DNA of 64,000 nucleotides. Source: Actinomyces sp. (GTDB taxonomy: Bacteria; Actinomycetota; Actinomycetes; Actinomycetales; Actinomycetaceae). Below the pieces are notes generated by a model, which saw only the letters and a program-made list of their open reading frames with translations, was not told the DNA's origin and ran no database searches. The position numbers and the translations under genes are program-made. Shown here one piece after another: positions 9,057 to 18,333 of this stretch (positions are counted from its first letter, which is position 1; each line of letters opens with the position of its first letter). The stretch spans positions 186,001 to 250,000 of the forward strand of contig JALCNR010000001.1 in NCBI GenBank assembly GCA_022649165.1. The letters are read 5' to 3'.

Positions 9057-9488
9057 TATGTCTACCTCCATCGTGGAGTGGATAGGGATTGGCGAAAGGC
9101 TCCTTGTGGGAGCCTGCGGTCGCCGTGGGTCATAGGCTAGCCAACAGGAAGCAATGTTCGACAATCGGACCACCCTGTGACCGCACTTAGCGGCCGAATC
9201 GTGACCAATCGTGACCGCGACCGCGGCGACCGCAGGGCGAGCAGAAACCGAGTTCCCCTCCAACGGCGTCTCCGGAGTCCGGAGCCTCTCGCGGGAGCCG
9301 GAGGCGAGACCAGGGACCGCGCCGAGTGGTCACCGGCACGCGACCACTCGGCGCTCAGCGAGAACCGGGAGCAGCCGGGTGCGCGAACCCGCCCGCCTAC
9401 TGCTCCGCCTCCGGGGAGCGCCGTCCCTGGACACGGGCCTCCGGGCCTCCCCCGTCGGAGCGCCGCGGGACACACGCGGCGGACGGCC
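9057..9488. other. 432-base gap: leader of the lipoprotein gene and repeat copy 5
   Basis: No credible gene. The part next to the lipoprotein gene holds AT-richer sequence that could be a minus-strand promoter (TAGCCT near 9135-9140 with a TTGTCG about 19 bases upstream). A short direct repeat AATCGTGACC occurs twice near 9196-9216. Repeat copy 5 lies in the half closer to the ATPase gene. Promoter identification is weak. Confidence 0.4.
9323..9350. repeat. 28-bp dyad element, copy 5
   Basis: Left arm CGAGTGGTCAC, centre CGGCAC, right arm GCGACCACTCG. Complementarity extends outward through flanking GCGC to 9319-9354. Located between the ATPase and lipoprotein genes of the importer. Confidence 0.88.
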
Positions 9489-11759
9489 TCAGAAGACCTT
9501 CTGCGGCTTCGCGTAATGGCACGCCGCACGGTCGTCGACGTGGGTGTCCTGAGCGGGGCTGGTGCCGCCCTCGTCAATGACACGCAGCTCGGGCGACTCG
9601 TCGACGCAGCGCTGTCTGAGCTCGTCGGGCAGAGTGAGGAACAGCGGGCACCGGGTGCGGAAACGGCACCCCGAGGGCGGGTTGGCCGGAGAGGGCAGGT
9701 CGCCGCGCAGGATGATGCGGTGGCGCGCCCGCTCCTTGGCGGGATCCGGGATCGGGATGGCCGATAGCAGAGCCTGGGTGTAGGGATGGCGTGGACGGTC
9801 GAAGACCTCCTCCACACTGCCGACCTCGACCAGTTTCCCCAGGTACATGACGGCGACGCGGTCCGCGATGTGGCGGATGACGGACAGGTCGTGGGCGACG
9901 AAGAGGTAGGACAGGCCGAGCTCGGTCTTGAGCTGGTCGAGCAGGTTGATGATCCCCGCCTGGATGGAGACGTCCAAGGCCGACACGGGCTCGTCGAGGA
10001 CCAGGAGCTTCGGTTCGAGGGCCAGGGCCCGGGCGATGCCGATGCGCTGGCGCTGGCCGCCGGAGAAGTGCCGCGGGTAGCGGTTGACGTGGGCGGGTTC
10101 GAGCCCGACCAGCGCCATGAGCTCCTCGACGCGCTTCTCGATGCGATCCTTCGAGTACCCGTTGTATTTCAGAGGTTCGGCGATGATGTCGAACACCGGC
10201 ATCCGCGGATCCAGCGAGGCCATCGGGTCCTGGAAAACGACCTGCAGGTCCCTACGAGTCTCTTTGCGGATCCGGTTGCTCATCTGGGACGTGTCCTTGC
10301 CCAGCACCACGATTCGCCCGTTCTCCGGGGCCTTGAGGTCCAGGATCTCGAGCAGGGTCGTGGTCTTGCCCGATCCGGACTCCCCGACCAGGCCCAACGT
10401 CTCGCCCTGACGGATCTCGAAGGAGATGCCGTCGACGGCGTGGACGGTGCCGACCCGGCGCTTGAACACCGCGCCCTTCGTCAGGGGGAAGAACTTCGTG
10501 AGATCGCGGACCTCCAGGACCACATCCCGCTCCTCGCGCCCGCGCCGCCCGGCAGCTCGGTCGATGTGGCTGGGGATCGGGTAGATGTCCGCGAAGTGCC
10601 AGTGGTTGCGGGCGATGTCCTCGTGCCGGATGCAGGCCACCCGGTGCGGTTCGACGACGCCGGCCGCGACCAGCTCCCCGCCGCCCGCGTCCCCCGCGGA
10701 GGCCTCGGCGGAGTCCTTGTAGGCGTCCGTCGCGACGAGCATCGGCTCGCCGGCCCGGCACCGGTCCTCCACCAGGGGGCACCGCGGCGCGAAGGGGCAG
10801 CCCGTGGGCAGCTCAAGCATCGACGGAGGGTTGCCCTCCAGCGTGGCGAGCGCCTCCTCGGAGGTCTGGTCCGGGCGGGGCAGGGCGCCGAGCAGACCGA
10901 TCGTGTAGGGCATGCGGGTGCCGTAGAAGATGTCGTCCACCGTCCCGCGCTCGACGACGCGTCCCGCGTACATCACGGCGACCTTGTCGGCCAGGCCCGC
11001 GACGACGCCGAGGTCGTGGGTGATCATGATGACGGCGGCGCCGGTCTCCTCCTGGGCCGTCTTGAGGAGCTCGAGGATCTGGGCCTGGATGGTGACATCC
11101 AGGGCGGTGGTCGGCTCGTCGCAGATGATGAGATCGGGGTCGTTGGCGATCGCCATGGCGATCATGGCGCGCTGGCGCATGCCGCCGGAGAACTCGTGGG
11201 GGAAGGACTTGAACCGGATCTCCGGATTGGGGATGCCGACCAGGTCGAGCAACTCGATGGCGCGCGCCTCGGCCTCCTTGTCCGTGTACGTGTTGTGGAT
11301 CTGGAGCGCCTCGACCAGCTGGGAGCCGATCGTGTACACGGGCGTGAGGGCCGACAGCGGGTCCTGGAACACCATGGCGATCTTGTCGCCGCGGATCCGT
11401 GACATGTAGGAGTCGGAGCGCCCCAGGAGCTCCGTGCCGTGCATCTTGACGGAGCCCTCGACTCGGGCGTTCTCGTCGAGCAGGCCCATCACGGCCATTG
11501 ACGTCACAGACTTCCCCGAGCCGGACTCTCCGACGATTCCCAGGACCTCGCCGGACATCAGCGAGAAGTTGACGCCTCGCACGGCGTGGACGCGTCCGTC
11601 CTCGGAGGGGAAGGTGACATGGAGGTCTGAGACCTCGAGCACCGGGACCCCCTTGGCGCGCCGGGGCAGCTCGGCCGCATCCGCGTCCTTCCGCACCTTC
11701 TTGTGAGTCGCGCGCTCCTGGGCGGTGCTGGCCGCCGGCCGCCGGTCCGTCCCGCTCAT
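9489..11759 (-). CDS. oligopeptide ABC transporter ATPase, fused OppD-OppF type
   Basis: 756 residues with two complete ABC nucleotide-binding domains in one chain. NBD1 has Walker A GESGSGKS at about 77-84, signature [12 protein letters not shown], and Walker B ending [15 protein letters not shown]2 has Walker [11 protein letters not shown] at roughly 470, signature [12 protein letters not shown], and [12 protein letters not shown]. Each is followed by the oligopeptide/dipeptide transporter C-terminal extension with a Cys-rich motif ([12 protein letters not shown] and FRTRCPLF). One fused protein thus replaces the usual OppD/OppF heterodimer that powers the OppBC permease. ATG 11759 follows GGGAGG. 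It is preceded by oppC in the same cluster with a 139-base gap. Confidence 0.95.
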   Translation of the reverse strand: MSGTDRRPAASTAQERATHKKVRKDADAAELPRRAKGVPVLEVSDLHVTFPSEDGRVHAVRGVNFSLMSGEVLGIVGESGSGKSVTSMAVMGLLDENARVEGSVKMHGTELLGRSDSYMSRIRGDKIAMVFQDPLSALTPVYTIGSQLVEALQIHNTYTDKEAEARAIELLDLVGIPNPEIRFKSFPHEFSGGMRQRAMIAMAIANDPDLIICDEPTTALDVTIQAQILELLKTAQEETGAAVIMITHDLGVVAGLADKVAVMYAGRVVERGTVDDIFYGTRMPYTIGLLGALPRPDQTSEEALATLEGNPPSMLELPTGCPFAPRCPLVEDRCRAGEPMLVATDAYKDSAEASAGDAGGGELVAAGVVEPHRVACIRHEDIARNHWHFADIYPIPSHIDRAAGRRGREERDVVLEVRDLTKFFPLTKGAVFKRRVGTVHAVDGISFEIRQGETLGLVGESGSGKTTTLLEILDLKAPENGRIVVLGKDTSQMSNRIRKETRRDLQVVFQDPMASLDPRMPVFDIIAEPLKYNGYSKDRIEKRVEELMALVGLEPAHVNRYPRHFSGGQRQRIGIARALALEPKLLVLDEPVSALDVSIQAGIINLLDQLKTELGLSYLFVAHDLSVIRHIADRVAVMYLGKLVEVGSVEEVFDRPRHPYTQALLSAIPIPDPAKERARHRIILRGDLPSPANPPSGCRFRTRCPLFLTLPDELRQRCVDESPELRVIDEGGTSPAQDTHVDDRAACHYAKPQKVF

Positions 11760-11898
11760 CGCAGGCCTCCCTCAGTCTGTGTCGTCGTTGTCCGCGCCTG
11801 CGTCGGTGCGCGGTGCGCGCCGACGGCGTCCTCGTCGCGATGCGGGGATCCTCCCCCACCAGGGACGAGGGCGACCCTGGACCTGTTGGACCCGCGGA

Positions 11899-12915
11899 TC
11901 ATGCCTCACCGCCAGACTTCGAGGAGGGATCGATGGCGTCACGCAGGCCATCGCCCATGAAGTTGATGAAGACGAGCATCAGCGTCAAGACGGTGGCCGG
12001 CGCCAGGAAGATCCAGGGGAAGGTCGTGGCCATGGTCTGGCCGTCGGCCAGCAGCGTGCCCAGCGAGGTCTCAGGGGGCTGGACGCCGAAGCCGAAGTAG
12101 GAGAGCACCGTCTCCTGCATGACAGCGGAGACGACCCCCAGGGTCGCGTCGACGATGAGGTAGGAGGAGACGTTGGGGATGATGTGGCGGACGATAATCG
12201 TCCAGGCCGGCACCGACATGTACTTCGCGGCGCGCACATAGTCCAGGCTGATGACCGACAGGGTCATCGAACGGATGACGCGGGCGGTGAGCATCCAGCC
12301 GAATGCCGCGAGCAGGAAGATGAACGTCAGCGTCGAGCCCTTGTGGCCCCCGAGTTTCTGGGTGATGATGGCGATGAGCAGGAATGACGGGATGACCAGT
12401 AGCAGGTCGATGACCCACAGCATCATCGTGTCGACGACCTTGCCGAAATAGGCGGCGGCCGCACCGACCAGGGCCGCGACCACGGTTTGGATCGCGGCGA
12501 CAGAGATGCCGATGACCAGCGACTTGCGCAGGCCGGCCACGGTCATGGCCAGGACGTCGCGCCCGTTCTGGGTCGTGCCCAGCCAGTGGTCGGCGGACGG
12601 CCCTTTGAGGAAGGCGTGGGAGTCGACCTCCGTGTACCCCCACTGGGCGATGAAGTTCCCGAAGATCGCGAAGAGCACGATGAGGATGAAGCCGATGAGG
12701 CCGACGACGGCCGTCTTGTTGCGCAGGAAGCGGCGGGTGATCAGCTGACGCCGGTTGTACCGCTGATGGCCGTCGGCATCCTGCGGGTTCACAGGATCGC
12801 CCTCGGTGAGGACATGGTTGTCCCTGCGCTCCGCGGTGGAGACGTCGTGGGCGTCCTGCTCGGGATTGCGGCTGTTCTGCTCGCGGTCTGTGCGGCGAGT
12901 GTTGCGGAATGACAT
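11899..12915 (-). CDS. oligopeptide ABC transporter permease OppC
   Basis: 338 residues. A hydrophilic N-terminal tail of about 70 residues precedes an OppC N-terminal transmembrane helix (AVVGLIGFILIVLFAIFGNF) and a six-helix binding-protein-dependent transport domain. The cytoplasmic EAA loop follows YVRAAKYMSVPAWTIIVRH. The segment WLGTTQNGRDVLAM is the standard OppC/DppC signature after helix 1. It forms the inner-membrane pore with OppB encoded just upstream. ATG 12915 has AGGAG about 11 bases upstream. Spacing to oppB is 28 bases, consistent with one operon. Confidence 0.93.
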   Translation of the reverse strand: MSFRNTRRTDREQNSRNPEQDAHDVSTAERRDNHVLTEGDPVNPQDADGHQRYNRRQLITRRFLRNKTAVVGLIGFILIVLFAIFGNFIAQWGYTEVDSHAFLKGPSADHWLGTTQNGRDVLAMTVAGLRKSLVIGISVAAIQTVVAALVGAAAAYFGKVVDTMMLWVIDLLLVIPSFLLIAIITQKLGGHKGSTLTFIFLLAAFGWMLTARVIRSMTLSVISLDYVRAAKYMSVPAWTIIVRHIIPNVSSYLIVDATLGVVSAVMQETVLSYFGFGVQPPETSLGTLLADGQTMATTFPWIFLAPATVLTLMLVFINFMGDGLRDAIDPSSKSGGEA

Positions 12916-12943
12916 GTGAATGGTCTCCTGTTCCGTCCCTCGC

Positions 12944-13927
12944 TCAGCTCACCCGCACACGCGGGTCGACGACGACGGTGAAGATGTCGGAGAGCATCAA
13001 CCCGAAGAACGTGCACACCGCCGAGAAGGCGACGACGGCGACCGTGCCATTGACGTCCTGGCCGGTGATCGAGGAGACGGAGTACTCGCCCATGCCGTGC
13101 CACCCGAAGATCCTCTCGGTGATCGTGGCGCCCTGGAAGAGCTGCGCGATGACGAAGGCGAAGTAGGTCGCCATGGGGACGAGCGCCGTGCGGAGCGCGT
13201 GACGGCTCATGGCCCGTCCCTTCGTGAGCCCCTTGGCGCGCGCCGTGCGCACGTAGTCGGCGCCCAACGTGTCGAGCATGAGGTTGCGCTGGTAACGGGA
13301 GTAGGTGGCGATGCCGCCCAGCGACATCGAGATCGTCGGGAGCAGCAGATGCTGTGCCCGATCGACCAGGGCTCCACCGGGATACGAGCCGATCTGGCCG
13401 GCCTCGCCGATAAACTCGAAGACGTTCGTGCCCGTCGCCTGGTTGAAATGAGTGGCCCCGATCTGGAGGAGGGTCGCCAGGACGATCGTCGGGGTCGAGA
13501 TGATGATGAGGCACAGGATCGACACCACGCGGTCGGAGATCTTGTACTGACGCGTCGCCGTCCAGGCTCCCAGCGCCACGCCGCCGATGATCCCGATGAA
13601 CGAGCCCAGGAAGATCAAGCGGACCGAGACCCAGATGCGCACCGCGAGCAGTTGGTTGACGTAGTCGCCGTTCGGCGTGCGCCCCCAGTCCCAGTGCCCG
13701 ACGACGCCCTGCAGCCATGTCCAGTAGCGCTCGACGAGTGGGACGTCGGTGTTGAGATTGAAACTCGTCAGCTGAGCGAGGATCGCATCCTTGTTGAGAT
13801 GCGGATTCGTCCAGTCGAACACCGATCGGGGCTCCATCGCCGAACCTGCCAGCAAGTAGGCGAAGGTCACGGCGATGAACAGCAGGACGATGTAGTTGAG
13901 AAGTCGCCTCAACAGATATCGGGTCAT
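12944..13927 (-). CDS. oligopeptide ABC transporter permease OppB
   Basis: 327 residues beginning MTRYLLRRLLNYIVLLFIAV, the typical OppB N terminus with its first membrane helix. An extracytoplasmic loop and a five-helix permease core follow. The EAA motif region is VRTARAKGLTKGRAMSRHAL. The first gene of the importer cluster (oppB, oppC, fused ATPase, lipoprotein). The ATG at 13927 is chosen because the protein family begins there; its ribosome-binding site (AAAG/TAAG) is weak. The frame stays open 42 codons upstream without membrane-protein character. Confidence 0.93.
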   Translation of the reverse strand: MTRYLLRRLLNYIVLLFIAVTFAYLLAGSAMEPRSVFDWTNPHLNKDAILAQLTSFNLNTDVPLVERYWTWLQGVVGHWDWGRTPNGDYVNQLLAVRIWVSVRLIFLGSFIGIIGGVALGAWTATRQYKISDRVVSILCLIIISTPTIVLATLLQIGATHFNQATGTNVFEFIGEAGQIGSYPGGALVDRAQHLLLPTISMSLGGIATYSRYQRNLMLDTLGADYVRTARAKGLTKGRAMSRHALRTALVPMATYFAFVIAQLFQGATITERIFGWHGMGEYSVSSITGQDVNGTVAVVAFSAVCTFFGLMLSDIFTVVVDPRVRVS

Positions 13928-14334
13928 CGGGCACTTACTTTCGATGGGCGCACCGACCCGACCTCTTCGGGACGAATCCGGTCGTTCGTCGGCGCTCAGC
14001 TTCACCGAGGAGCCCACGTGGATCCGACGCGACCAACCGTCGCCCGGATCCACCGCGAGACTCCTACGACTCGGTCAGAATACCGTTTGTTTACTGTAGG
14101 CCACGACCTGCCCCCGGTCGAAAACGCGTGGCCCCGGCCACGTCCCGTCCTGCCCGGTTCCTCTGCCCCTTTCGTCCCCCGCCGCCCCGCGGTTCCCCTC
14201 CCGGGCCTCGAGTGAACGCCGAGTGGTCGCGTGCGTGCGACCACTCGGGACCCTCGGCCGCCCCCCTGCGGCGCGGGCGGTCACAGGCCTTCACCGAACC
14301 CACTGGTCACAGGAATGCGTCTAGGCTCGGTGGC
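13928..14334. other. 407-base divergent gap between oppB and the mutarotase gene
   Basis: No gene seen. It must hold the oppB promoter on the minus strand: an AT-rich island at about 14075-14100 contains TACAGT and TATTCT hexamers, but no convincing -35/-10 pair was identified. Repeat copy 6 lies nearer the mutarotase gene. Confidence 0.4.
14220..14247. repeat. 28-bp dyad element, copy 6
   Basis: Left arm CGAGTGGTCGC, centre GTGCGT, right arm GCGACCACTCG. Both arms are consensus. It is located between the divergent oppB and mutarotase genes. Confidence 0.88.
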
Positions 14335-15198
14335 ATGACGATCCTCGACGAGCGCGCCTCCCTCGCCGGCCCGGGCAGCAGTGGGACGGTCACGCCCTTC
14401 GGCGCCCAGGTGATGTCCTGGGCGCCTGATGGCGAGGCACCCGTCCTGTGGATGTCCCCGAGAGCGGTCCTCGACGGATCCGCGCCCGTGCGGGGCGGCA
14501 TTCCGGTGTGCCTGCCGTGGTTCGGGACGGGGCCTGGCGGTGCGATGCGCCCCTCCCACGGCTTCGCGCGGACGACGCGGTGGCGCATGCTCGATGCCGA
14601 GGACGCCCCGGAGAGCCCGGGCCTCGCTTCGCGGAGCTTCCGCCTCGACCATGATCCCGTAGGCGAAGGCGCCTCGGCCGGGATCTTCCCCCATCGTTTC
14701 CACGCGCTTCTGCGCGTCTCCGTCACCGACGAGTTGGTCCTGAGCCTGACCGTGGTCAACGACGACGACCACGCCGTCCGGATCGAAGAGGCCCTCCACA
14801 CCTACTTCGCGGTCGGCGACGTGAAGGATGTCACGATCGATGGCCTGGAGGGCGCAGACTACCTGGACGCGGTCCGCGACGACGGCCGGTGGCGCACACA
14901 GGTCGGTGAGCTCGCCCTCGTCGGGCCCACAGATCGCATCTACCGCTCCGCCTCCGCCCTCGTGCTCCACGACCCCCGTCGACGTCGCGCGATCACGATC
15001 GACAAGGACAGCTCGGCCAGCACGATCGTGTGGAACCCATGGGCCGAGGGCGCCGCGGAGCTCTCGGATCTGGGCCCTCATGATTGGCAGGACTTCGTGT
15101 GCGTCGAGGCGGGCAACGTCCGCGACGACGCGGTCAGCCTGTCGCCGGGCGAGGAGCACACGCTGATCCTCATCCTTAACGTCGACCCGATGGCGTAA
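14335..15198 (+). CDS. D-hexose-6-phosphate mutarotase (YeaD-like aldose epimerase)
   Basis: 287 residues of the galactose mutarotase-like superfamily. Features match the hexose-6-phosphate branch: GTVTPFGAQVMSW near the start, RGGIPVCLPWFG, HGFARTTRWRM, ALHTYFAVGDVKDV and WNPWAEGAAELSDLG. The catalytic His and Glu of this family fall in HGFAR and in CVEAGN near the C terminus. It interconverts anomers of hexose 6-phosphates in the cytoplasm. ATG 14335 was chosen by family alignment; the upstream extension runs through repeat copy 6. The next gene starts four bases after its stop, so they are probably cotranscribed. Confidence 0.88.
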   Translation: MTILDERASLAGPGSSGTVTPFGAQVMSWAPDGEAPVLWMSPRAVLDGSAPVRGGIPVCLPWFGTGPGGAMRPSHGFARTTRWRMLDAEDAPESPGLASRSFRLDHDPVGEGASAGIFPHRFHALLRVSVTDELVLSLTVVNDDDHAVRIEEALHTYFAVGDVKDVTIDGLEGADYLDAVRDDGRWRTQVGELALVGPTDRIYRSASALVLHDPRRRRAITIDKDSSASTIVWNPWAEGAAELSDLGPHDWQDFVCVEAGNVRDDAVSLSPGEEHTLILILNVDPMA

Positions 15199-15201
15199 GC
15201 G

Positions 15202-15810
15202 ATGGACGACGTCACCGGCCGCCCTCCCGCCGCGCCGCGCAGGAGCGCGCCTCGTCTGCGCGTGGTCCCGGGCGACATCACGCTCCTGGCCGTCGACGCG
15301 ATCGTCAACGCCGCGAACTCCTCTCTCCTCGGCGGCGGGGGCGTCGATGGCGCCATCCACCGGGCGGCCGGTCCCCGGCTTCTGGCCGCCTGCCGCGAGT
15401 TGCGCGCGGCTTCCCTGCCGGAGGGCCTCCCCCCGGGGCAGGCGGTGGCGACACCCGGTTTTGACCTGCCCGCCCGGTGGGTGATCCATACGGTCGGCCC
15501 GAACCGGCACGCCGGTGAGACGGATCCGGGCGTGCTCGAGTCGTGCTTCCGTTCCTCACTGCGTGTCGCCGCCGAGATCGGCGCGCGGTCCGTCGCGTTC
15601 CCCGCCATCGGCGCGGGCGCGTACGGCTGGCCCCCGAGCGCTGTCGCCGCCGCGGCCAGGCGCGCCGTTCTCCCCATCGACGAGGACGGCGCCGGCTCCG
15701 CCGGCGCGCGCACGGCGCAGGTCTGGCCCGAGGTGGACGAGGTCTTGTTCGTGGCCGTCAACACACCGGTCCGAGAAGCCTTCGAGTCCGAGTTCGCCGA
15801 TGCCCTCTGA
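15202..15810 (+). CDS. macro domain protein (ADP-ribosyl hydrolase family)
   Basis: 202 residues forming a single macro domain. The ADP-ribose-binding signature is clear: VVPGDITLLAVDAIVNAANS, then a GGGGVDGAIHRAAG loop and later AFPAIGAGAYGWP. Such YmdB/TTHA-like proteins deacetylate O-acetyl-ADP-ribose or remove ADP-ribose from substrates. The ATG at 15202 lies three bases past the mutarotase stop, with its ribosome-binding site inside the preceding gene, suggesting translational coupling. Repeat copy 7 lies 46 bases downstream. The substrate is unproven. Confidence 0.92.
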   Translation: MDDVTGRPPAAPRRSAPRLRVVPGDITLLAVDAIVNAANSSLLGGGGVDGAIHRAAGPRLLAACRELRAASLPEGLPPGQAVATPGFDLPARWVIHTVGPNRHAGETDPGVLESCFRSSLRVAAEIGARSVAFPAIGAGAYGWPPSAVAAAARRAVLPIDEDGAGSAGARTAQVWPEVDEVLFVAVNTPVREAFESEFADAL

Positions 15811-15856
15811 CCGGCTCCGCCCGGGCGTCCCGTGCGCCCTTCCACGTCATCCTCGC

Positions 15857-15884
15857 CGAGTGGTCGCTCGCACGCGACCACTCG
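15857..15884. repeat. 28-bp dyad element, copy 7
   Basis: Left arm CGAGTGGTCGC, centre TCGCAC, right arm GCGACCACTCG. Flanks CGC and GCG extend the pairing. Between the macro-domain gene and the next co-directional gene. Confidence 0.9.
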
Positions 15885-16014
15885 GCGGATCCATGAGACT
15901 GCCACGAATCGACATCGCGCGACCATCCACACGGTCTTTCACACCTGTGGATCGCTGATCCACAGATATAGCGGATCTTCGCCGCAGTCCGTTCCAGTCT
16001 GGAATGCTCAGCAC

Positions 16015-16449
16015 ATGACATTCCGCGATCTTCCTGAGAACTGGAACCTGAACCCACTGTCCGCCTCCGGACTCGCTGCCGATGTCGTCGACCTCGTCAT
16101 GGGCGAGCGCGATCGCGTCGCAGACTCGCTGGCCGTCATCGCCTGTGATGCGGAGCATCGCATCGCGGGCAACCCAATCATGGTGGACGAGATGCACTGG
16201 CGGTGCAGCAACGCGGACCGTCATCTCTACGTCGGCAGCATCCTTGAGGCGCTATCCGTGCCTGCCGTCCTCATCGCGGCCGGAACGAGAACAGACCTCC
16301 CTGCGGACCTTGCCCGAGCCTGGCGGGAGACGCTTGTCGCGCAGTGCCGCCGAACCGGCACCACTCTTCTCGGCTTCTACGTCTGCGCGCTCGACACCGT
16401 CACCGAGGTCCGTTCAACCCGCCCCTCCGGCGAGTCCTTCTTCGCCTGA
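16015..16449 (+). CDS. conserved-looking hypothetical protein
   Basis: 144 residues, not assigned to a named family. It begins MTFRDLPENWNLNPLSASGL, has an acidic helix (ADVVDLVMGERDRVADSLAVI), a CDAEHRIAGNPIMVDEMHW core, and ends with LLGFYVCALDTVTEVR. The alternation of helices and short hydrophobic strands suggests a small soluble alpha/beta domain. I recall similar opening motifs (FRDLP..W...PL) in other actinobacterial proteins of unknown role but cannot verify it. The ATG at 16015 is chosen because the upstream extension runs into repeat copy 7; no strong ribosome-binding site is present. It is convergent with mug. Confidence 0.6.
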   Translation: MTFRDLPENWNLNPLSASGLAADVVDLVMGERDRVADSLAVIACDAEHRIAGNPIMVDEMHWRCSNADRHLYVGSILEALSVPAVLIAAGTRTDLPADLARAWRETLVAQCRRTGTTLLGFYVCALDTVTEVRSTRPSGESFFA

Positions 16450-16756
16450 GATCCCAACGGCCCGGGACGTTCCCGTCACCATCGCCGGTTCGGGGCCTCG
16501 CCAGCCCACGCCTGCGGGCCAGCGTTCCTCCGATTTCTCTCACAGAAGATTCTGCAGCAGATCCACGGGGATACCCTTTGCATGGGGACGTCTGGCGAAG
16601 TCCGCGCCGGTTTGACGTCCCATCGGCGACGAACGCCGGAGTGTTCCGCCGGAGGACCACGATCGCCCCCGTGTCTCACACCAACGCCGAGTGGTCGCAT
16701 GCACGCGTCCACTCGGCGCGCACCGATCCCGACGGGGAGGCGCCGCCTCTGGTCCT
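16450..16756. other. 307-base convergent gap with repeat copy 8
   Basis: Lies between the 3' ends of the hypothetical gene and mug. Besides repeat copy 8 no feature was recognised: no terminator with a T tract and no convincing open frame with family resemblance. Confidence 0.5.
16688..16715. repeat. 28-bp dyad element, copy 8
   Basis: Left arm CGAGTGGTCGC, centre ATGCAC, right arm GCGTCCACTCG (one A to T change, the mirror of the change in copy 3). Confidence 0.86.
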
Positions 16757-17431
16757 TCAGTCGCCGGACGCGTCCCACACCTCGCGCCAACGCAGCGCGA
16801 GGGAGTCGACGTTCTCGTGGGCGTTGAGCCCGCTGGGCTGGGGCACGACCCACAACTGCGAGTTCGACGGCCATCCCGGAACGTCCCCGGTGTCTTGAAC
16901 CCCCAAACGCGCCTGAGGCCGGCCGAATGCGATTCTGAAAGCGGTGATCCCCGCGACTGCCACCGCCCGCGGCCGCAGCTTGGCGACCCGTCTGATCAGG
17001 TGCGCACAGCCGGCTCTCAGTTCCTCCCGGGTCAGTTCGTCGGCCCGAGCCGTGGCCCGGCCGACGATGTTGGTCAACCCGATCCCGCGGGAGAGGAGCT
17101 GCGACTCGTCCTCATCGGACAGCCCGGTCGAGGCGTCGACCAGGTGATCTGTGAGCCCCGAGCGGTGGAGCGATGGCCAGAACCTGTTGCCGGGGCGCGC
17201 GAATGGCGCGTTGACTGCGGCTGTCCACAGTCCTGGATTGATGCCGACGATGAGGAGCCTGAGGCGTTCCCCCGACGCAGGCAGGACGTCATCGATCGCG
17301 TCGGGATCGTCGGAGGCGAACCGAGCGAGATCCTCGCGAGTGGGGCGTCGTCCTCCCAATGGGGACGGTCTTCTCGGAATGGCGCGAACCCGGTGCTTGT
17401 CGGAAGACGTCAGGTTGTTCACCCCCGGCAC
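16757..17431 (-). CDS. mug: G/U mismatch-specific uracil/thymine DNA glycosylase
   Basis: About 224 residues of the uracil-DNA glycosylase superfamily, Mug branch. The active-site motif is LLIVGINPGLWTAAVNAPFA (Mug has GINPGL), followed by RPGNRFWPSLHRSGLT and GIGLTNIV. The C-terminal motif PQPSGLNAH provides the intercalating residues. It excises U or T opposite G, and some etheno adducts, in base excision repair. No ATG exists near the conserved start; GTG 17431 is taken, with GTG 17422 as the alternative. Further upstream the frame enters repeat copy 9. It follows the GrpB-like gene on the same strand. Confidence 0.88.
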   Translation of the reverse strand: MPGVNNLTSSDKHRVRAIPRRPSPLGGRRPTREDLARFASDDPDAIDDVLPASGERLRLLIVGINPGLWTAAVNAPFARPGNRFWPSLHRSGLTDHLVDASTGLSDEDESQLLSRGIGLTNIVGRATARADELTREELRAGCAHLIRRVAKLRPRAVAVAGITAFRIAFGRPQARLGVQDTGDVPGWPSNSQLWVVPQPSGLNAHENVDSLALRWREVWDASGD

Positions 17432-17503
17432 TGTATCCCGATCCGTAGCCGCCTGCTTCCGGTTATGCCTCGGAGCAGTCCCTGTCCCGTTCCCCTCGCT
17501 CGC

Positions 17504-17531
17504 CGAGTGGTCGCTCGCGAGCGACCACTCG
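17504..17531. repeat. 28-bp dyad element, copy 9 (within a perfect 40-bp palindrome)
   Basis: Left arm CGAGTGGTCGC, centre TCGCGA, right arm GCGACCACTCG. Perfect self-complementarity extends from 17498 to 17537, the longest example in the window. Confidence 0.92.
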
Positions 17532-17580
17532 GCGAGCCGACCAGCGGACCGCGCTTGCCCGGCCGGCACGGCCCTCATCC

Positions 17581-18288
17581 TCAGGGGCAGTCGACGCCGT
17601 GGGGAACCACGGGAACTGCTCCCGAAGACTCTCTGCCAAGCGCGTGACGCGATCCGTACTGAGCCCGCGCCCGCACCGTCGCCGCACGGATGAACGGCGT
17701 CTTCGCCTCCGTGTACGCCTCCCGATCGTGCTCGAAACGCTTCTGCAGACCGCGCTTGAGAGCGCCGTACTCGTCACGGACGTCGGAGTGGTCGATCAGG
17801 TAGTCGCGGAAGTTGAGCTCGTCGGGATCCCCCGGATGTCGGACGTGCAGGTGGAACACCCGGTCGGCATACCCTCGGGGCGTGTACCCGCGGTTCATTG
17901 CGAGGCGCATCGGCTCCAAGACGTCTCCGGACATCCGTGTCCATCCCGACGCGATGAGCCTTTCGAGCGCCTGGCGAGGAGTCACGCCGATCGACAGCTC
18001 AAGGAGGATGTCAACCGTCGGCTTGGCCAGAAGCCCGGGCACCGCGGTGGAACCGATGTGGCTGATGCGCACCGCAAGCGGGCCCCACTGCGCCTGCAAC
18101 TCGTGGCGCGCCCGTTCGAACCACTGCCCGTAGGCGGGATCGTGCCCCTGCAGGACGATCGGGAAGATCCTCCAGAGCTCCTCCAGGGTCATCTCCGACA
18201 GGCGCGGCGGCGAGGAGTCTCTCTCCCCCGCTGTCGAGCGCGGATCCGCGGCCGGCGGTCGCCGCTCATCCCCGGTCCACGCTCCCAC
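17581..18288 (-). CDS. GrpB family protein (UPF0157, nucleotidyltransferase-like)
   Basis: 235 residues. GrpB landmarks are LSEMTLEELWRIFPIVLQ near the start, ISHIGSTAVPGLLAKPTVDI with the nucleotidyltransferase-like D-x-D region, HLHVRHPGDPDELNFRDYLI, and a C-terminal ARAQYG. Related proteins are found alone or fused to CoaE in actinobacteria. Their biochemical role is not settled. The GTG at 18288 is chosen because family members usually have a stretch before MTLEELW, so the internal ATG at 18192 would truncate it. It lies upstream of mug with repeat copy 9 in between. Confidence 0.88.
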   Translation of the reverse strand: MGAWTGDERRPPAADPRSTAGERDSSPPRLSEMTLEELWRIFPIVLQGHDPAYGQWFERARHELQAQWGPLAVRISHIGSTAVPGLLAKPTVDILLELSIGVTPRQALERLIASGWTRMSGDVLEPMRLAMNRGYTPRGYADRVFHLHVRHPGDPDELNFRDYLIDHSDVRDEYGALKRGLQKRFEHDREAYTEAKTPFIRAATVRARAQYGSRHALGRESSGAVPVVPHGVDCP

Positions 18289-18333
18289 GGGCCCAAGCCT
18301 AGACCGGTGCCGGACGAGGGCGGCCCACCGGCG

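Noticed and set aside
9786-11402. A 538-codon plus-strand frame opposite the fused ATPase
   Set aside because: It is antisense to an ABC protein with all motifs intact, and its composition is that of reverse-complement ABC sequence.
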